Origin: Topomyia yanbarensis
Taxonomy: Eukaryota; Arthropoda; Insecta; Diptera; Culicidae
Length of the DNA stretch: 64,000 nt
Direction of reading: 5' to 3'
NCBI RefSeq assembly: GCF_030247195.1
Contig: NC_080671.1
Span: 95,987,870-96,051,869 of the forward strand
Shown piece by piece: positions 1 to 12,600 of this stretch (positions are counted from its first letter, which is position 1; every line of letters begins with the position of its first letter). The notes beneath the pieces are model-generated. The model worked only from the letters and a program-made list of their open reading frames with translations. It made no database searches and was not told the DNA's origin. The position numbers and the translations under genes are program-made.

Positions 1-1560
1 AACTTTTTCACGTGACTATTAAACATGGTATCATGAACCAGTTCACGAATACATGAATAATATTTGATGATTTTGTGCACCATTTCACGACCACGGATAT
101 TGGATTGTGCCTAATATATTAGGAATCATGAATAAGTTCACGAGGATTGAATGGATTCATGAATAAAATTCCTAATCTCGTGAAATAGTTCAGGAAAAAA
201 TAGCCAGAATATTTTGATTTTGTGAACTTTTGTTTGAAAAAAAATCATGAATAGTGTTCAAAAAGTTGTGAACTAGTTCTTGGCGGAAACCGTGACTGAA
301 GTTCACAAAACAAAATCAAATATTTCCACTAATGAAATCGTTATGCGGTCGTTACTGAAGGGAAATTGAACATAATTATAAAAGCCATGATTTTTGGTCA
401 TGGTTCTGTTTTTGTAACGTAAAAACGTGATAGTTCCAGAATTCAGGGCACTTTATTCACGATTTTGGGAACAATTTTTTTCCGTGTTCAGGTCTTTTTG
501 CGATCACGCACTAGAGTGAAAAAGATTCACTCGCTTTTTACTGCTGTGAAAGACATCGCGAAATTCGCGCGAAAGAAAATCCGTTTATAAATTCATGAAA
601 GCAAGATCACGATTTCGTGAACTGAAGCATTTACGAAAGCCGTGACCAAGTTCCTGAAATTATGAATAATTAACTTCGTATTCCTGAAACTATTTGTGTT
701 TCCAAGATACTAGTTCGCGTCGAATTTATACATGGCGTTACATTCGAATGTTTGGTAGGGTTACTGTGGACATGTTTAGTTTTTGTTGTGATCCTTGTAC
801 ACAATTTGGGATTACACAGCCGACAGTCAAACGATGTTCACGATTGTTGGATAGAGTTTATTCGTGATTTTTTGTTATTCTCATCATGTTACCGTGATAT
901 GTTATTCATGGGTTTGCTATTGGATTTTTCTGTCAGAGTAGCGTGATTTCTGTTCATGATTGCAGGATCTTAACAACGATTATCGTAATTTCTATTTTGT
1001 AGTATTTTAGTCATTCATGCTCATAATTTCAGGATACTAGTCACGATTTTTGTGTGAGTAATGTGATTTATATTTATGATTTTCATAATTTCTGTTCACG
1101 TTATCTTGATATTTTGGTCACGAGTAAAGTGATTTATGTTCATGATTTCACGACCATTGTCACGATTTATCATGTTTTTGTCACGAATAATATTATTTAT
1201 GTTCTTGCTTTAAAGATCCTAGTCACAAATTTTGTAATTTATTTGCACGTTGTCATGGTATTTTACTCTAGACCTCACTTTCGAATTTGACACGTGATAT
1301 GTGTGAATGATGTTCATGACATCAGCAGTTTTATCATTATATTCGTAATTTCTGTTCGCCTTATCGCGATTTTTTGGTTATTATCGGTTTTTGTACTCGG
1401 AGTATCGCGACAATACAAACAGGAACATAAATGTGTGACTAATAAGCGGGATCTTGTTCCATGAACTATATCACGAACACGATTCGTATCTCTATAATTT
1501 ATTTTTGGTGCTCAGCCCAGTTTCTTTTTCTATCGAAACATCACATTGAACCTTATCAAA
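1..1560. repeat. Degenerate CACGA/CATGA-rich tandem-like array
   Basis: This stretch is built from many diverged copies of short words such as TTCACGA, TCATGAA, GTGATTTATG and their complements (for example near 40-200, 600-660 and 1055-1300). Around 1065-1240 a longer period of roughly 65 bases starting with GTGATTTAT can be followed for about two units. Reading frames here (752-946, 1054-1290) are low-complexity translations of the repeat and not genes. The composition resembles, but is much more decayed than, the 12-bp palindromic array at 31.0-34.9 kb. The array appears to continue beyond the left edge, so its true length is unknown. Confidence 0.6.
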
Positions 1561-2034
1561 TGAATAACGATATTCTAGCTCCTAAGAGTTTTCTTATATC
1601 TACTGCTCGCGCATCTTGTTGGTAGCTAGCAGCTGGACATATATGATATTTCTTGGAATAGTGCATTGAACAAAAATTATTCTACGAACAATACTCTAGA
1701 TTTTGTGAAATAGTTCTCGTGAAAATTCCATGACCATGTTGCATGAATTTGAAAATGATTAGGGATATCTTCCAAATATCATAAGTACTCAAGATAAATC
1801 CTAGGTCAAGTACTAGAATTCATGCACTAGCACCACGAACCCAGAAATTTTACGTGCACGAATGGTAAGTTGTGGCTATTATACTAGAAGTCATGAACCC
1901 AGAGACTACGGGTGGATCTAAGTCCAAGCTGTTCAATCCGTTTCTACGGACATGGGTAAATATGCGTACGTTTTGGTAACATGCGAAATTCGGCGCAGAA
2001 AACTTTATTTTTCACTTTATTTTTAGTCGTATAA
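1561..2034. other. Intergenic, no feature recognised
   Basis: AT-rich sequence with a few leftover CATGAA/CACGAA words that grade into the array on the left. I see no coding frame, RNA structure or clear element end before the hAT transposase relic that starts on the right. Confidence 0.4.
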
Positions 2035-2430
2035 TTATTTATATACATGCGGAATTCGACGATCAACACGGGCAGCGAACAAGTCAATCATTTCTTCATA
2101 AAAATTTGGATGCTGTTGTAGCTCTTTCAATAACCTACCTTCTACTGTCAGTAGCATAAAGTGAAATAGTCTCTCTTCACCCATCGGCGTTCCTAGATAA
2201 TTTTTTATCCTACGAAGCACAAGAACGCTCTACTGAAGCGGATGTACTAGACAGAGCTAGCACTAGTTTTGATAACTTCACAACTTCTGAGAAGACATCA
2301 TCAAGTTCTTCGCTCAATATTAACTCGAGTATTTCACTGAGCTTTTTGTTTCTGAATTCAGATTTAGAAAATAACACTATTAGTTCATTAGTTAAATTCG
2401 TACTATCAAAACCAGTCCTCCCAACTACTC
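2035..2430 (-). pseudogene. hAT-family transposase, C-terminal dimerisation domain relic
   Basis: Read on the minus strand this encodes the C-terminal (hATC) part of a hAT transposase. The open frame from about 2430 down to 2222 gives NELIVLFSKSEF, then SEELDDVFSEVVKLSKLVLA and the family signature LSSTSASVERS (usually LxxPxxSASVERSFSxLKRIK). After a stop and a frameshift near 2215-2222 the next frame (2220-2035) continues with RIKNYLGTPMGEERLFHFML and ends with an EEMIDLFAARVDRRI-type tail. That order (VERS, RIKNYL, ERL, then a short acidic/basic tail) is typical of hAT proteins related to ZMYM1/TTF-type transposases. No BED zinc finger or DDE core remains in the window. The copy is dead. 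It shows that hAT elements with 8-bp target duplications, of which several non-coding ones are nearby, once had a coding relative here. Confidence 0.75.
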
Positions 2431-3507
2431 ATGCGTCCGCAAATGCGACAGAGAGATCGCAGCAAACAGTTTTGTGCTGCATGTTTTGTCCAAGAGCTGG
2501 AGAGGCATCACAAAAGATGAGAATTTTTCTGAGCGCGACCACATAGCAAGCGCATAGAAATTTGATGTACACGGATACGAAAAACTACCAAAAGTTGAGC
2601 TCTTTTGATTCAATCTCGGGGTATCGTGGAATAAGGTAAAATTAGGTGAACCGTGGTGAAGGTAGTTTCCCTTTAACCACGGCAAAAATCACAACTCATT
2701 AAGAGATTTTTTATACTCAACCTTGAGTTAAATATACTTAAATTTATGTTGAAACTACCTAATTTTGAGTATACTTCAAACAACTCAAAAGTGCCTTATT
2801 CCATGGAAGACCTCGACTGAGTCGAATCTCTCTCTTTGTTTTTGACAACAATAATAAGTGCGAAAACGACGCAAAACTCAAAACTACCTAAATTTAACCC
2901 ATTATTGCCCAACTTATTTTTCAGACGCAGCATAAATTGAGTTTTCCGATTGGAAAAAATGATGTGGTCATTCCAGTGAAATTAATTTTCTACTCAGAGT
3001 AGCTGAAATAATAAGGAACAACCAGTGAAAATTTCAGATTGATCGATTAATTAATTCCTGAGATATCGTGGTCGCTGCGAATGAACTTTTCAACAAAATA
3101 CAATTCCGAGATAATCGAGTTTTACTGTCGCTGCAGCGAGTCAACGGTCTAGCGTATCAAACACTACGCACCGCCTACGAGTGGTCAATGGGTAGCGGTC
3201 TATGAATCGCTGTAACTCAAGTTTTAGTATTCCGATCTTAATGAAATTTTGAGAAAATATTCCTCAGCGTATGTAGTTTGAGAATATCTATCGATTTTTT
3301 TTCATCATGACAAAAATGTGTAACCTCTTAAGAGAAAATTGAATAAAAACAAAACATAAACACCGGTTTAACCACTCTAACTTGTCTAAACGTATTCTGT
3401 AAGAGTATATGAACAATATTAACTCATTGATAATGCCTGTTCTGCGTTATTCCTTAAGTAATAGGAGTTATTCTTAGCCCTACTATATATAGTAGGTTGG
3501 GCAATAA
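2431..3507. repeat. Non-coding repeat DNA containing the empty site of the neighbouring MITE
   Basis: No gene is seen. The stretch has short inverted and repeated words (TACTCAAAA, ACTACCTAA). At about 2899-2917 it holds ACCCATTATTGCCCAACTT, the reverse complement of the sequence on both sides of the MITE at 3508-3767 (TTGGGCAATAA before, TAATGGGTTAAG after). The two segments therefore look like inverted copies of one repeat, only the right one carrying the MITE. The short open frames here are not supported by any motif. Confidence 0.5.
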
Positions 3508-3767
3508 GGGAGCATTCATAAATTACGTAACGTTTTTAGGGGGGGGAGGGGGTTCGACAAGTTGTTACATATTGTGACATAGGGGGGAGGGGGAGTAAGC
3601 TGGATCGTTACGTAACATGTTTTCACCGAAGAAAAAAAATTTTTTCAAGGAATTTGTTACGTAATAGGGGAGGGGGGGATAAAGAAATTTGTGACAATTT
3701 GTTACATGGGGGGAGGGGGGAGTCAATTTTGGGCAATTTTTGCGTTACGTAATTTATGAATGGTCCC
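3508..3767. mobile_element. PIF/Harbinger-like MITE, 260 bp, TAA target duplication
   Basis: Non-coding element with terminal inverted repeats: the left end reads GGGAGCATTCATAAATTACG and the right end, reverse-complemented, reads GGGACCATTCATAAATTACG. It is flanked by the direct repeat TAA at 3505-3507 and 3768-3770. The inside has several G-rich tracts and further GTTACGTAA words. A 3-bp TAA/TTA duplication with GG-starting ends is the hallmark of PIF/Harbinger elements. An uninterrupted copy of the target in inverted orientation near 2899-2917 supports these boundaries. Related end sequences occur at about 58091 (GGATCATCCATAAATGACG) and 38950-38980. Confidence 0.7.
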
Positions 3768-3770
3768 TAA

Positions 3771-5116
3771 TGGGTTAAGTTAAAAGTACTTATTCTGCGG
3801 GTTCAACCTAGACCGCGGTTCGAGCGAATTTGCCTCATGAGACAGCGCATGAGACGATAGACCGCGACGGGCTCGTGCTTGTCTCCTAAGATTTATACCT
3901 GTGTGCTGCGATTATTTGTTTCTATGCACTCATGACAGATTACACAATTCTTTTGCTAGACATATTTAAGGGACCGTACACCAATTATTTAAAGGAACAT
4001 TCTTACAAAACATCTTGGAGGGCGCGGGGGTGTGACCTTTCTTACGTGACATTATATAACTAGTATGTAGAATACAATTATGTAAACAATTAATAACAAT
4101 TATATTGTCTGAATTATATCACAAAGATGTAGCTAGAAAAATAAGCAAATTTCATGGTGAATCATCGTCAAGCAAGAATAATTAAATTTAAGAACTTCAA
4201 TATAAGCATTTCGCAGTGCAGTATCCTGTTTAGAGGCACGAGTCACAGTACGTCCTACAAGTAGTGAAATGTAGGAACTCTTCGTGATGTCATGAAGCAA
4301 TGTATTGTGAATTTTATCCAAGTTATTTGTGTCTCCACCTTGCCCGATCAGACAATCAGTCCAACTTTTTTCGGTGACCATTTCCATTCCAACCTCGCAA
4401 ACTATAAGAAACATTCTTTAAGGACATGTTCGGTCCATCGGTTGTCAAAGATCTTCTAGATTAAATATTTTTAGTATGAAAATGAGCAATCAAATTGAAG
4501 TTCAATTACTGCAGGGGTCCTAATGAAACGTACTGGATACATTTTTAATAACAATGTATATTAACCGACATTTGCCACTACATTTTAGTCTCAATACCTC
4601 GGTATTTTGACTTCGGCGGGTACTTCATATTCAAATTCTTCAGACGATTAGCTGAAGTAAATAGCCCCTGCATTGACGAGATACACACAAAAAAAGATCT
4701 CTTACTTTGGAGTGAATTCAAGAAATAAAAATATTTTATGACAATTTTTCTCACTGTAAGTAGTAGATAGTAGATAGCTGTTTTCACTCACTGACGAAAA
4801 TTACAAACAGTCGTGGAATAAATTTAAATCGCCTTAAATAACACGAAATGTTTATGATTATGAGAATTTAATTGGTGTCCTCGAAAACAGAATATCACCC
4901 ACAACATCTACAAAACAAAATGTTATGCAACATAAACACATTGGAAAATATATTTCACATTACTTGAGACACACACACACCGAGAAACAGCGCCATATGT
5001 CTAACGGAAACGAAGAAAAGGGGACTCCGCCAACTTACTCCAACCACCAACCAGGCCCGGGCTCCCCTACGATAAACGAGGGTAAAAAATTAATTTTTCT
5101 CAAAATTGTCCGCCAG

Positions 5117-5117
<1 letters not shown>
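3771..5117. other. Intergenic, no gene recognised
   Basis: AT-rich sequence after the MITE. Open frames at 4133-4414 (minus, 93 codons) and 4578-4787 (minus) match no family I can name and have no supporting context. Between 3790 and 3920 the sequence is GC-richer (GACCGCGG, CATGAGAC repeated) but I cannot assign it. Confidence 0.35.

Positions 5118-5147
<30 letters not shown>
5118..5147 (+). repeat. (GAT)10 microsatellite
   Basis: Ten perfect GAT units in a row. They sit just before a stretch (5150-5560) that looks like the 3' region of an unidentified repeat, so the microsatellite may be the tail of a retroelement. That link is a guess. Confidence 0.85.
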
Positions 5148-5148
<1 letters not shown>

Positions 5149-5786
5149 TGTTGAAGCCACCATCAGTGCAAGGACTACTCCAATAACTGCAGTTGCTTTT
5201 AACTGCAAGGTCAATATTGTGCCAGCAAATGACCCTCATTTATCGCTTTTTGAAGGGCCAAATAGGGTTGGATCCATAAGCAGAAGCTCTTATGCACACT
5301 CCACAGGGTCAGTCCCAAGGGACTTTGAGTTTGAGTGAGAAGAGCGCGTCAAACTTATCATGCCCGGACAGATAAAACTAGCAACACCAACAAAATAATT
5401 AGGTGGTCAATGTAGCCATTCCTATCTTCTGACTAGGGACAGGCGATCCTCGTACCCTAATCCAAGACACAATTAGAATGATGACTTGATGCACCATCCC
5501 ATTTCAGTGTATTGGTAGTAAATATAATCAAAATGCAATATAGTGAATGAATTGAATGAATAACAATTTGTGATTTTGTTTTGTTTTGAATAGCATCAAT
5601 TTTCGCCGCCTATTCCCTCCTCCGTCCCATTTTTGAGTATTGTTTTTGGATTTATTACGTCTATATGTAGTTCCTGACGGTTCTACTATTACACATCAAC
5701 CTTCTACCAGAATAAACCTTCGTATGCTACACACTCTAACTCTTGTTTTACAATTTTAGCAACAGCTCATGGTGTAGTGTGGATCA
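5148..5786. other. Intergenic, repeat-like, no gene recognised
   Basis: Contains a GC-richer passage (5160-5480) with the palindromic words CTCCACAGGGTCAGTCC and GGGACTTTGAGTTTGAG. It has no coding frame of note and no recognised domain. It ends at the 8-bp duplication GGATACAA that flanks the nested hAT-type element. Confidence 0.35.
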
Positions 5787-6851
5787 GGATACAACAGAGA
5801 TGAATCCAGAAAAATTTTCCGGGAGGGCACAGTGGGGCGAAACTGAAAAAAGACGGTCAAAAGTCTTTCCTGAGTTTCACAGATGATTTTATGCTTTGAT
5901 GTCTTCAGGAAAATTTCCTAGGACTACATCCCACATCTTTTAGGATAAGAACCTTAATTTTTCTTAAGGTGCAAGTGTCACCTAAAAAAAAAATTTTTTA
6001 GCTCGACTGCCAAAAAATTTTTTTTGTACGGAATCTTGTAGAGCAATTTATTTTGAACAACTTCGAAGAACATATCTGTCATCTATATATTTTTCCTTAA
6101 GTGATATGTACGTTGCACCTTAAAATCAGTTTTTCAACTTTCTCTTCTACAACTTAATTTTTTCTACATTCGTATATTCTAGAAAGTTTTAGATACCGTC
6201 AAAACTCACAACTTTTCTGAAGACTCCAATGATGTATGACATGTGTATCGGGATTTAAATCGATTTTTCTTTAAAAAATACTCTTTTTCATTACAAAATT
6301 TCTCAAAATTGTGAAACATCGTGAACCAAAACTCAGCATGATTAAATTCGCCATGTTATGTAGTATATGTAAGCGAAGTATAACAATCCGGACTTTTCGG
6401 GTTTTTTAGTTTTCCTACATTTTTATACTGTATAATGTATGGATATTTCGCAGTATCTATAGAGCGGGCATTAGTAAATCAACACGTCATAATACAGAAT
6501 ACTAAACTCAATGCAAAATATATCTTCTATTATCAACAATCAACATGTAAAAACAATGAAAGTGTATGAAGCACTAATTATACATTAGAAGGACGCCCAA
6601 ATTGCTTTTTACGCGGGTACATTACACGCTTAACAGCAATCCAGTTATTGATAGCATTAGTAATATGAATATTTTATTGTGAATTATTGAAAATAAAAGA
6701 AAACACACATCAAAGCAAACATCATTCTGAATAACTCTCAGAGCTTGCGTTTTGTGGATTTTTGAGTAACTGGATTTTCTGGAACGAAGAATGAGAGGGA
6801 TAATACCAAAATTATATAATCTTTCCAAGATTAATAGTTTTAGTCATCTTC

Positions 6852-7277
<426 letters not shown>

Positions 7278-8415
7278 TTCAATATAAAATACTTCTAATG
7301 TATAATAAGTGCTTCATACACTTTCATTGTTTTTACATGTTGATTGTTGATAATAGAAGATATATTTTGCATTGAGTTTAGTATTCTGTATTATGACGTG
7401 TTCATTTACTAACGCCCGCTCTATAGATACTGCGTAATATCCATACATTATACAGTATAAAAATGTAGGAAAACTAAAAAACCCGAAAAGTCCGGATTGT
7501 TATACTTCGCTTACATATACTACATAGCATGGCGAATTTAATCATGCTGAATTTTGGTTCACAAAGTTTCACAATTTTGAAAAATTTTGTAATGAAAAAG
7601 AGTATTTTTTAAAGAAAAATCGATTTAAATCCCGATACACATGTCATACATCATTGGAGTCTTCAGAAACTTTGTGTGTTTTGACGGTATCTAAAATTTT
7701 CTAGAATATACGAATGTAGAAAAAATTAAGTTGTAGAAGAGAAAGTTGAAAAATTGATTTTAAGGTGCAACGTACATATCTCTTAAGAAAAAATATATAG
7801 ATGGCAGATATGTTCTTCAAAGTTGTTCAAAATAAATTGCTCTACAAGATTCCACGCAAAACAATTTTTTTGGTTGGCGAGCTAAAAAAAAATTTTTTTA
7901 AGTGGCACTTGCACCTTAAGAAAAATTAAGGTGCTTATCCTAAAAGATGTGAGATGTAGTCCTAGGAAACTTTCCTGAAGACATCAAAGCATGAAAACGT
8001 CTGTGAAACTCAGGAAAGACTTTTGACCGTCTTTTTTCAGTTTCGCCCCACTGTGGAGGGGTCTGAAATTTCGATTTTAAAATGAACATCGCGATACGCA
8101 ATAACTCCATTTAATGAATCTCAATTTTGTTTATCAAATTTGGTTTGGAATGATTTTGAGATTTAAACAAATATAAAATTGAAACTTATTTGAAATTTCG
8201 CAACAAGTTAAAAAATTCGGAGGTGATCCGGACCCCCAGGACCCTCCCCCTGGATCCACCACTGGGATACAATACAGTTGAACTATTTCAACTCTGCAGT
8301 GTTCAACCAAAACTTAACAACACATTTATAATTTTACCGTAATTAGTCTCCATTAAACCATATGTGCTTTTGCCCAAACAATAAAAGGCACTAGTAGCTT
8401 ATAATCCTTGTTTAA

Positions 8416-8531
8416 CCTTCCGGAAGTCGCACCTCTGGTCCACTGAACAAGCAGCCACTGGTGCCCTGAGACAATTTCCCTAGATTTTCAGAGCAGCGTG
8501 CACTCAGTGCAGTAGCGCGACTACCGGAAGA
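8416..8531. mobile_element. 116-bp TTAA-flanked MITE (piggyBac-like target), copy 1
   Basis: Flanked by TTAA on both sides (8412-8415, 8532-8535). Terminal inverted repeats are CCTTCCGGAAGTCGC (left) and TCTTCCGGTAGTCGC (right, reverse-complemented). The interior is GC-richer than the surroundings and non-coding. A second element of exactly the same length with TTAA flanks and alignable sequence lies at 27779-27894. TTAA targets are typical of piggyBac-class elements; the assignment rests on that alone. Confidence 0.65.
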
Positions 8532-8535
8532 TTAA

Positions 8536-9060
8536 TGCCGCATCTAACACCACCATTCCTTCTTATTGTTCTTCGTTCCAATATGGGCACGCACTACCCA
8601 CAAGCACTACGCACAAATGTAATCCAGGATTTTATGAAACATCTCGAAAATTCTAAAATTTTTCCAATTTTTGAGAAAATCGACGGGAGCGAAAAAATTT
8701 CTTATCTTACGCGTACGTCCACAAAATTGTTCGCAAGTCTGTAAAAAATCATTATTTAAAAAAAAATTAAAAAAACAAAATATATCTCTCCTCCTGGATC
8801 CGCCACTGGTTTCAAGTGTTTCAGCGTCCACACATAGCATTTCAAGTTTGTGGCTGTCAATCCATTGTATGTATGTGCAAATCGTAGTGTATATGTAATA
8901 TACATTTCCACCATTATATTGAACATAACCAGCCATGGAATCGTAGTTTGGACAAATGAGAAAGGCACAATTGCACCACTAGGTGGTTTAAAACCGGTTT
9001 TTTTGGGAAGCTTCTAGTTAATTTTTGAATACAGATTTTCGATTCAGAATTCATTTAATC
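8536..9060. repeat. Interspersed repeat shared with 50.5-50.8 kb
   Basis: On the minus strand, 8990 to about 8810 reads like 50530-50720 on the plus strand: CCACCTAGTGGTGCAATTGT, GCCTTTCTCATTTGTCC, then a TGTATTACATAT-like and a CTATGTGT(C/G)GAC(A/G)CTGAAAC block. In both copies the homology runs up to CTTGAAAC followed by the hAT-like end CAGTGGCGGATCC (here) or CAGCGGCAGATC (there). This is a widespread-looking mosquito repeat of unknown class. Frames of 69-109 codons across it have no recognisable domain. Confidence 0.5.
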
Positions 9061-9299
9061 TATTACATTCTTTTCGTTCATTCTGATAAGTTTATTCATT
9101 TCATGCATTCAACATTTTTCAGTTTTTCATTCATTCATTCGTTCATAACTTTTCATAATACAATTTAATTTTTTATTTCTATTATTTAATTCATTTCAAT
9201 CCGTTTATTTTTCTTCTTCTTTTTATTCAGTTTATCATTTCTATTCAAATTTCAATTATTTTATTTTTTATTGATATTATTAATTTTATTTATGATATC
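9061..9299. repeat. AT-rich TTTATT/TTCATT array, first part
   Basis: Imperfect tandem words of the type TTCATTTTAT and TTTATT, cut by the TA-flanked element at 9302-10513 and resuming briefly at 10516. Same kind of sequence as 11740-12600. Non-coding. Confidence 0.7.
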
Positions 9300-9301
9300 T
9301 A

Positions 9302-10513
9302 GGGTGATGAGCCTATTTTGGCACCATTAGGGAGAGGGTCGCACTATTTGTTGAACAACTTTAAAAGAAGCCATATTATCTATAACCTTTCTCAGAATAA
9401 AGTATCAGTGTACTGTTTCTTAAACATCTATATAATGCTTATTTAGCAGAATTGCCTCAATTTTCAGCATAAATGAAAATAAATGTTCCATTCTGTGCAT
9501 CTATTTCCACCTCAACGATTCAATTATCGCCTCATGGGTGTGCCAATTTCCACCTCATCGAAAAACAATCTAGTTGAAACGCAATGCCTCATATTCCATT
9601 TGCGTCGATTCTAACTAGATATCCAGATCATGGACGCCAACGTGTGATTTGTAAAACGAATCATTCTGCTTTTTTCAGCCGATCAAAACAAACGTAAACA
9701 TCACGCACATCAATGAAACTCATCAGCTGTTAGTAGAAGAGCGCCCAGAATTGCGCACGCAGGAAATAACCATGCGACGGTAATTGTTACTGGAATGACA
9801 AGTTTCATATTACACATTGCTTTCTCTCGATCCGAATTGTATGTGCAGATGAAAATAAAATATCTGCAATCAACAATTAGTTGAAGAACTTGAAATAATT
9901 GATTACTTATACCTGAAATCGCATTACATTATATTTACAAGTTCATGTTTTGGTTTGGCCGCACTGGTGATTCTTTTCTGTATGATGGATGCAAAAAGTT
10001 GGTTTTGATTGTGGTAGTGTATCAGCAAAACATGCCAATAATAGGAACCCCCGTATTTAGTTTTATCCTATTATAACACTAGGTCTATTCTAGTGTTTGA
10101 CGAGTGATTTTAAAGTGAAATTATCGTAAAAAGATTCTCCAGCTAAAATAAAGGTATGTATCAATGTAATGTTTAGTATATTTGTGCCGGAATAACGAGA
10201 TATGGGCCGGTAAATGCTGGCTCGTAAGTGTTTATTTTGCTAAGCGCCGTTGCATCCAGTTTCGGTTCACTACGTGAGTGCGGCGGATTAGTAGATATTT
10301 CAATAAGGTGATTTTGTTTTAATTAAAAGTTGGATTTAGAGGATAGTTCTAAATACATATGTGCACAACAAATAAAGAATATAACTATAGCTTATTTTTT
10401 CTCACCTGTTTTAGCCAAATCGATAGTGTCATTATCTCATATGCTTGGGTCGAAACCAAGGGGTACGAAATAGGGTCACAATAGGCTCTACTGCCATAAT
10501 AGGCACATCACCC
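9302..10513. mobile_element. 1.2-kb TA-flanked non-autonomous element (Tc1/mariner-type target)
   Basis: Inverted ends GGGTGATGAGCCTATTTTGG (left) and GGGTGATGTGCCTATTATGG (right, reverse-complemented), each bordered by TA (9300-9301, 10514-10515). It lies inside an AT-rich TTTATT array that resumes directly after the right end, so the boundaries are clear. No transposase frame is found. TA duplications fit the IS630-Tc1-mariner group. Confidence 0.65.
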
Positions 10514-10540
10514 TATTTATTTTATTTAGTTTGTGTATTT

Positions 10541-11725
10541 TAACCTTTTGCGACGCGAATTTTTATTTTCGTTGTTAAAACTGTTCTTTCTAGCTTTATA
10601 TAGGGCCGCTGATTCTGCTTCTGACGTCAAAAATGTAATATCCAATATGGCGACTGCACTTGGCTATGTTTTATATTGGCCGAAAACGTCTTACAAGAGG
10701 GTTTTCGGGGTAGCTGATTCTGATTCTGACGTCGAAAACATAAAATTCAAAATGGCGGATCAAATATGTCGACTGTGCGACCCAAAAGAAACCCCGTGAA
10801 TCGAGTTTTATACTGACTGTAAAATTTTTTGCCAATTTCGTAAAAAAAAGGGTTGCAATTTTGTAGGCGTCATTTTGAATTTTCAAATTCTGACATCAGA
10901 ATCGTAATCAGCGACCTCAAAAAACAACATAATCTATTTTTATGCTAGTTGAGAAGTTATCCCTGTCTCCCTGAATCTTTTATAGACCAACAAAATTATA
11001 AACTCCATTTTTGCATATTTTGATATTTTTTTGGAAAAACTGAATTCTGCAAAAAATGTATTAGTTTTAGATACTTGCAAAAAAATAGATCTCTATGGCT
11101 TTTAGTTCAGACACAGCCGAATTTATTGTAAAAAAACGAGATTTTCGAGTTTTATTTTTTTATAACTAATAAGTTTTTTTCCTTTTTTTATTTCGACTAT
11201 GTTAGTCCCATTTCCTTATGCTATGAAAATTAAAGCTGTAGTACTCAAGTGAGAGCAAGGATGTGAAGTAAACAGATCGGAACCGGAACCGGTTGTCACG
11301 GTAAAGATGGACTTGTCTGTCTGTACTAGGACACATGCTAGTGAACTCGGGTGATTCGTAGTTATGCTGCCTCATTAGCAGAAGACAAAAAATAAGCCCG
11401 TACGATATTAAACCTGTTCTAATGACCCTGCCACTTCTAGTTTTCCGATCTGTTCACTTCACATCCGTGCTCTCACTTGAGTACTATGGCTCTAATTTTC
11501 ATAACTTTTCCTACCCAGTAATCTCTAGCTAATTCAATGTCGTTAAAATGTAAAAAAGTATTTAACAAATTGACATAATTTTTTGTGCTAGTTGTACTCC
11601 TTACATCCCTAAGAGTTGATTAAAAGAAAGAATCCGTATTTATATGTCAACGCTAACTAGAAATCTAATAAAAACTTCGGAGAAGTTTGTGGGACGTATA
11701 CGTCCCACTGCGTCGCAAAGGATTG
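10541..11725. mobile_element. Putative non-coding element with CCTTTTGCGACGC ends
   Basis: The left end CCTTTTGCGACGC (about 10543) is matched in inverse by GCGTCGCAAAGG near 11711-11722. Inside there are two direct copies, about 105 bp apart, of GCTGATTCTG(C/A)TTCTGACGTC (near 10609 and 10714) followed by an ATATGGCG/AAATGGCG word, and an inverted relative near 10890. A separate internal inverted repeat runs 11225-11281 against 11442-11510 (TCAAGTGAGAGCAAGGATGT and its complement). I could not define a target duplication, so the limits and the class are uncertain. Confidence 0.4.
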
Positions 11726-11739
11726 AAAAAGCACCTGTT

Positions 11740-12600
11740 TAATTTTTGAATTTCATCAATTTCGTTTCAATCATACTATTCATATTATCCATATTATTCA
11801 TATTATTCATATTATTCATATTATTCATATTAATCATTTCATTCATTTTATTCGATTTGTTTATTTTATTTATTTTAATCAACTAATTTGTTTTATTTAT
11901 TTCATTACTTTTTCGTTTCGATAATTTTTTGTTTTATTTGTTTTCTTTTCGTCCAATTTATTCTCTTGATTCGTTTTATCATTCTATATTTATTTTTCAT
12001 TTCACTCATTTTGTTAATTTTATTAATTTTATTATTTTATTATGTTCTTAAATTTAATTTCTTTTATTTATCGTATTAATTTCATTCATCCAGTGCATTC
12101 AATTTATTTCATTCATTTTAACAATTTAATTCATTTGATTTGCTTCGTTTATTTTTTTTGTTCTATTTATTTTATTCAATTCATTTATTTAATTTATTTC
12201 ATTCATATTGTTCATTTTACTATTACATCAATTTTAATGATTTTATTGATTTGTCTTCATTTCACTTTATTATTTTTTTTGTTGTATTCATTTTATTCAT
12301 ATTATTCATTTTATTTATTTTGTTCCTTTCATACATTTTATTCATCTTATTATTTTTTCAGTTAATTCATTTCAATAACATTATTAATTCTGTTTAGTTA
12401 TTTATTTTATAAATATCATCCAATTTGTTAATTTTTGAACATTTATAATTTTTTATTTAGTGAGTTGAACGAATTTTATTTATTTATTATATTAATTTGA
12501 TTCAAACTAATCATACTACTCGTTGCATGAATTTAATAACTTTTTATTTTTTTTAATTTTTTTTTGTGATTTTTTATTATTTATTCAGTTTATTCCAGGT
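11740..12600. repeat. AT-rich ATTCATTTTATT array (plus orientation)
   Basis: About 860 bp of imperfect repeats of ATTCAT, TTTATT and ATTCATTTTATT; the part at 11780-11830 is near-regular ATTATTCAT. Frames rich in F, L and I (11888-12397) are repeat translations. The matching array on the other strand lies at 20690-22150, and both are followed by the same flanking module. Confidence 0.8.

Noticed and set aside
11888..12397. F/I/L-rich frames resembling membrane proteins
   Set aside because: They are translations of the ATTCATTTTATT array.
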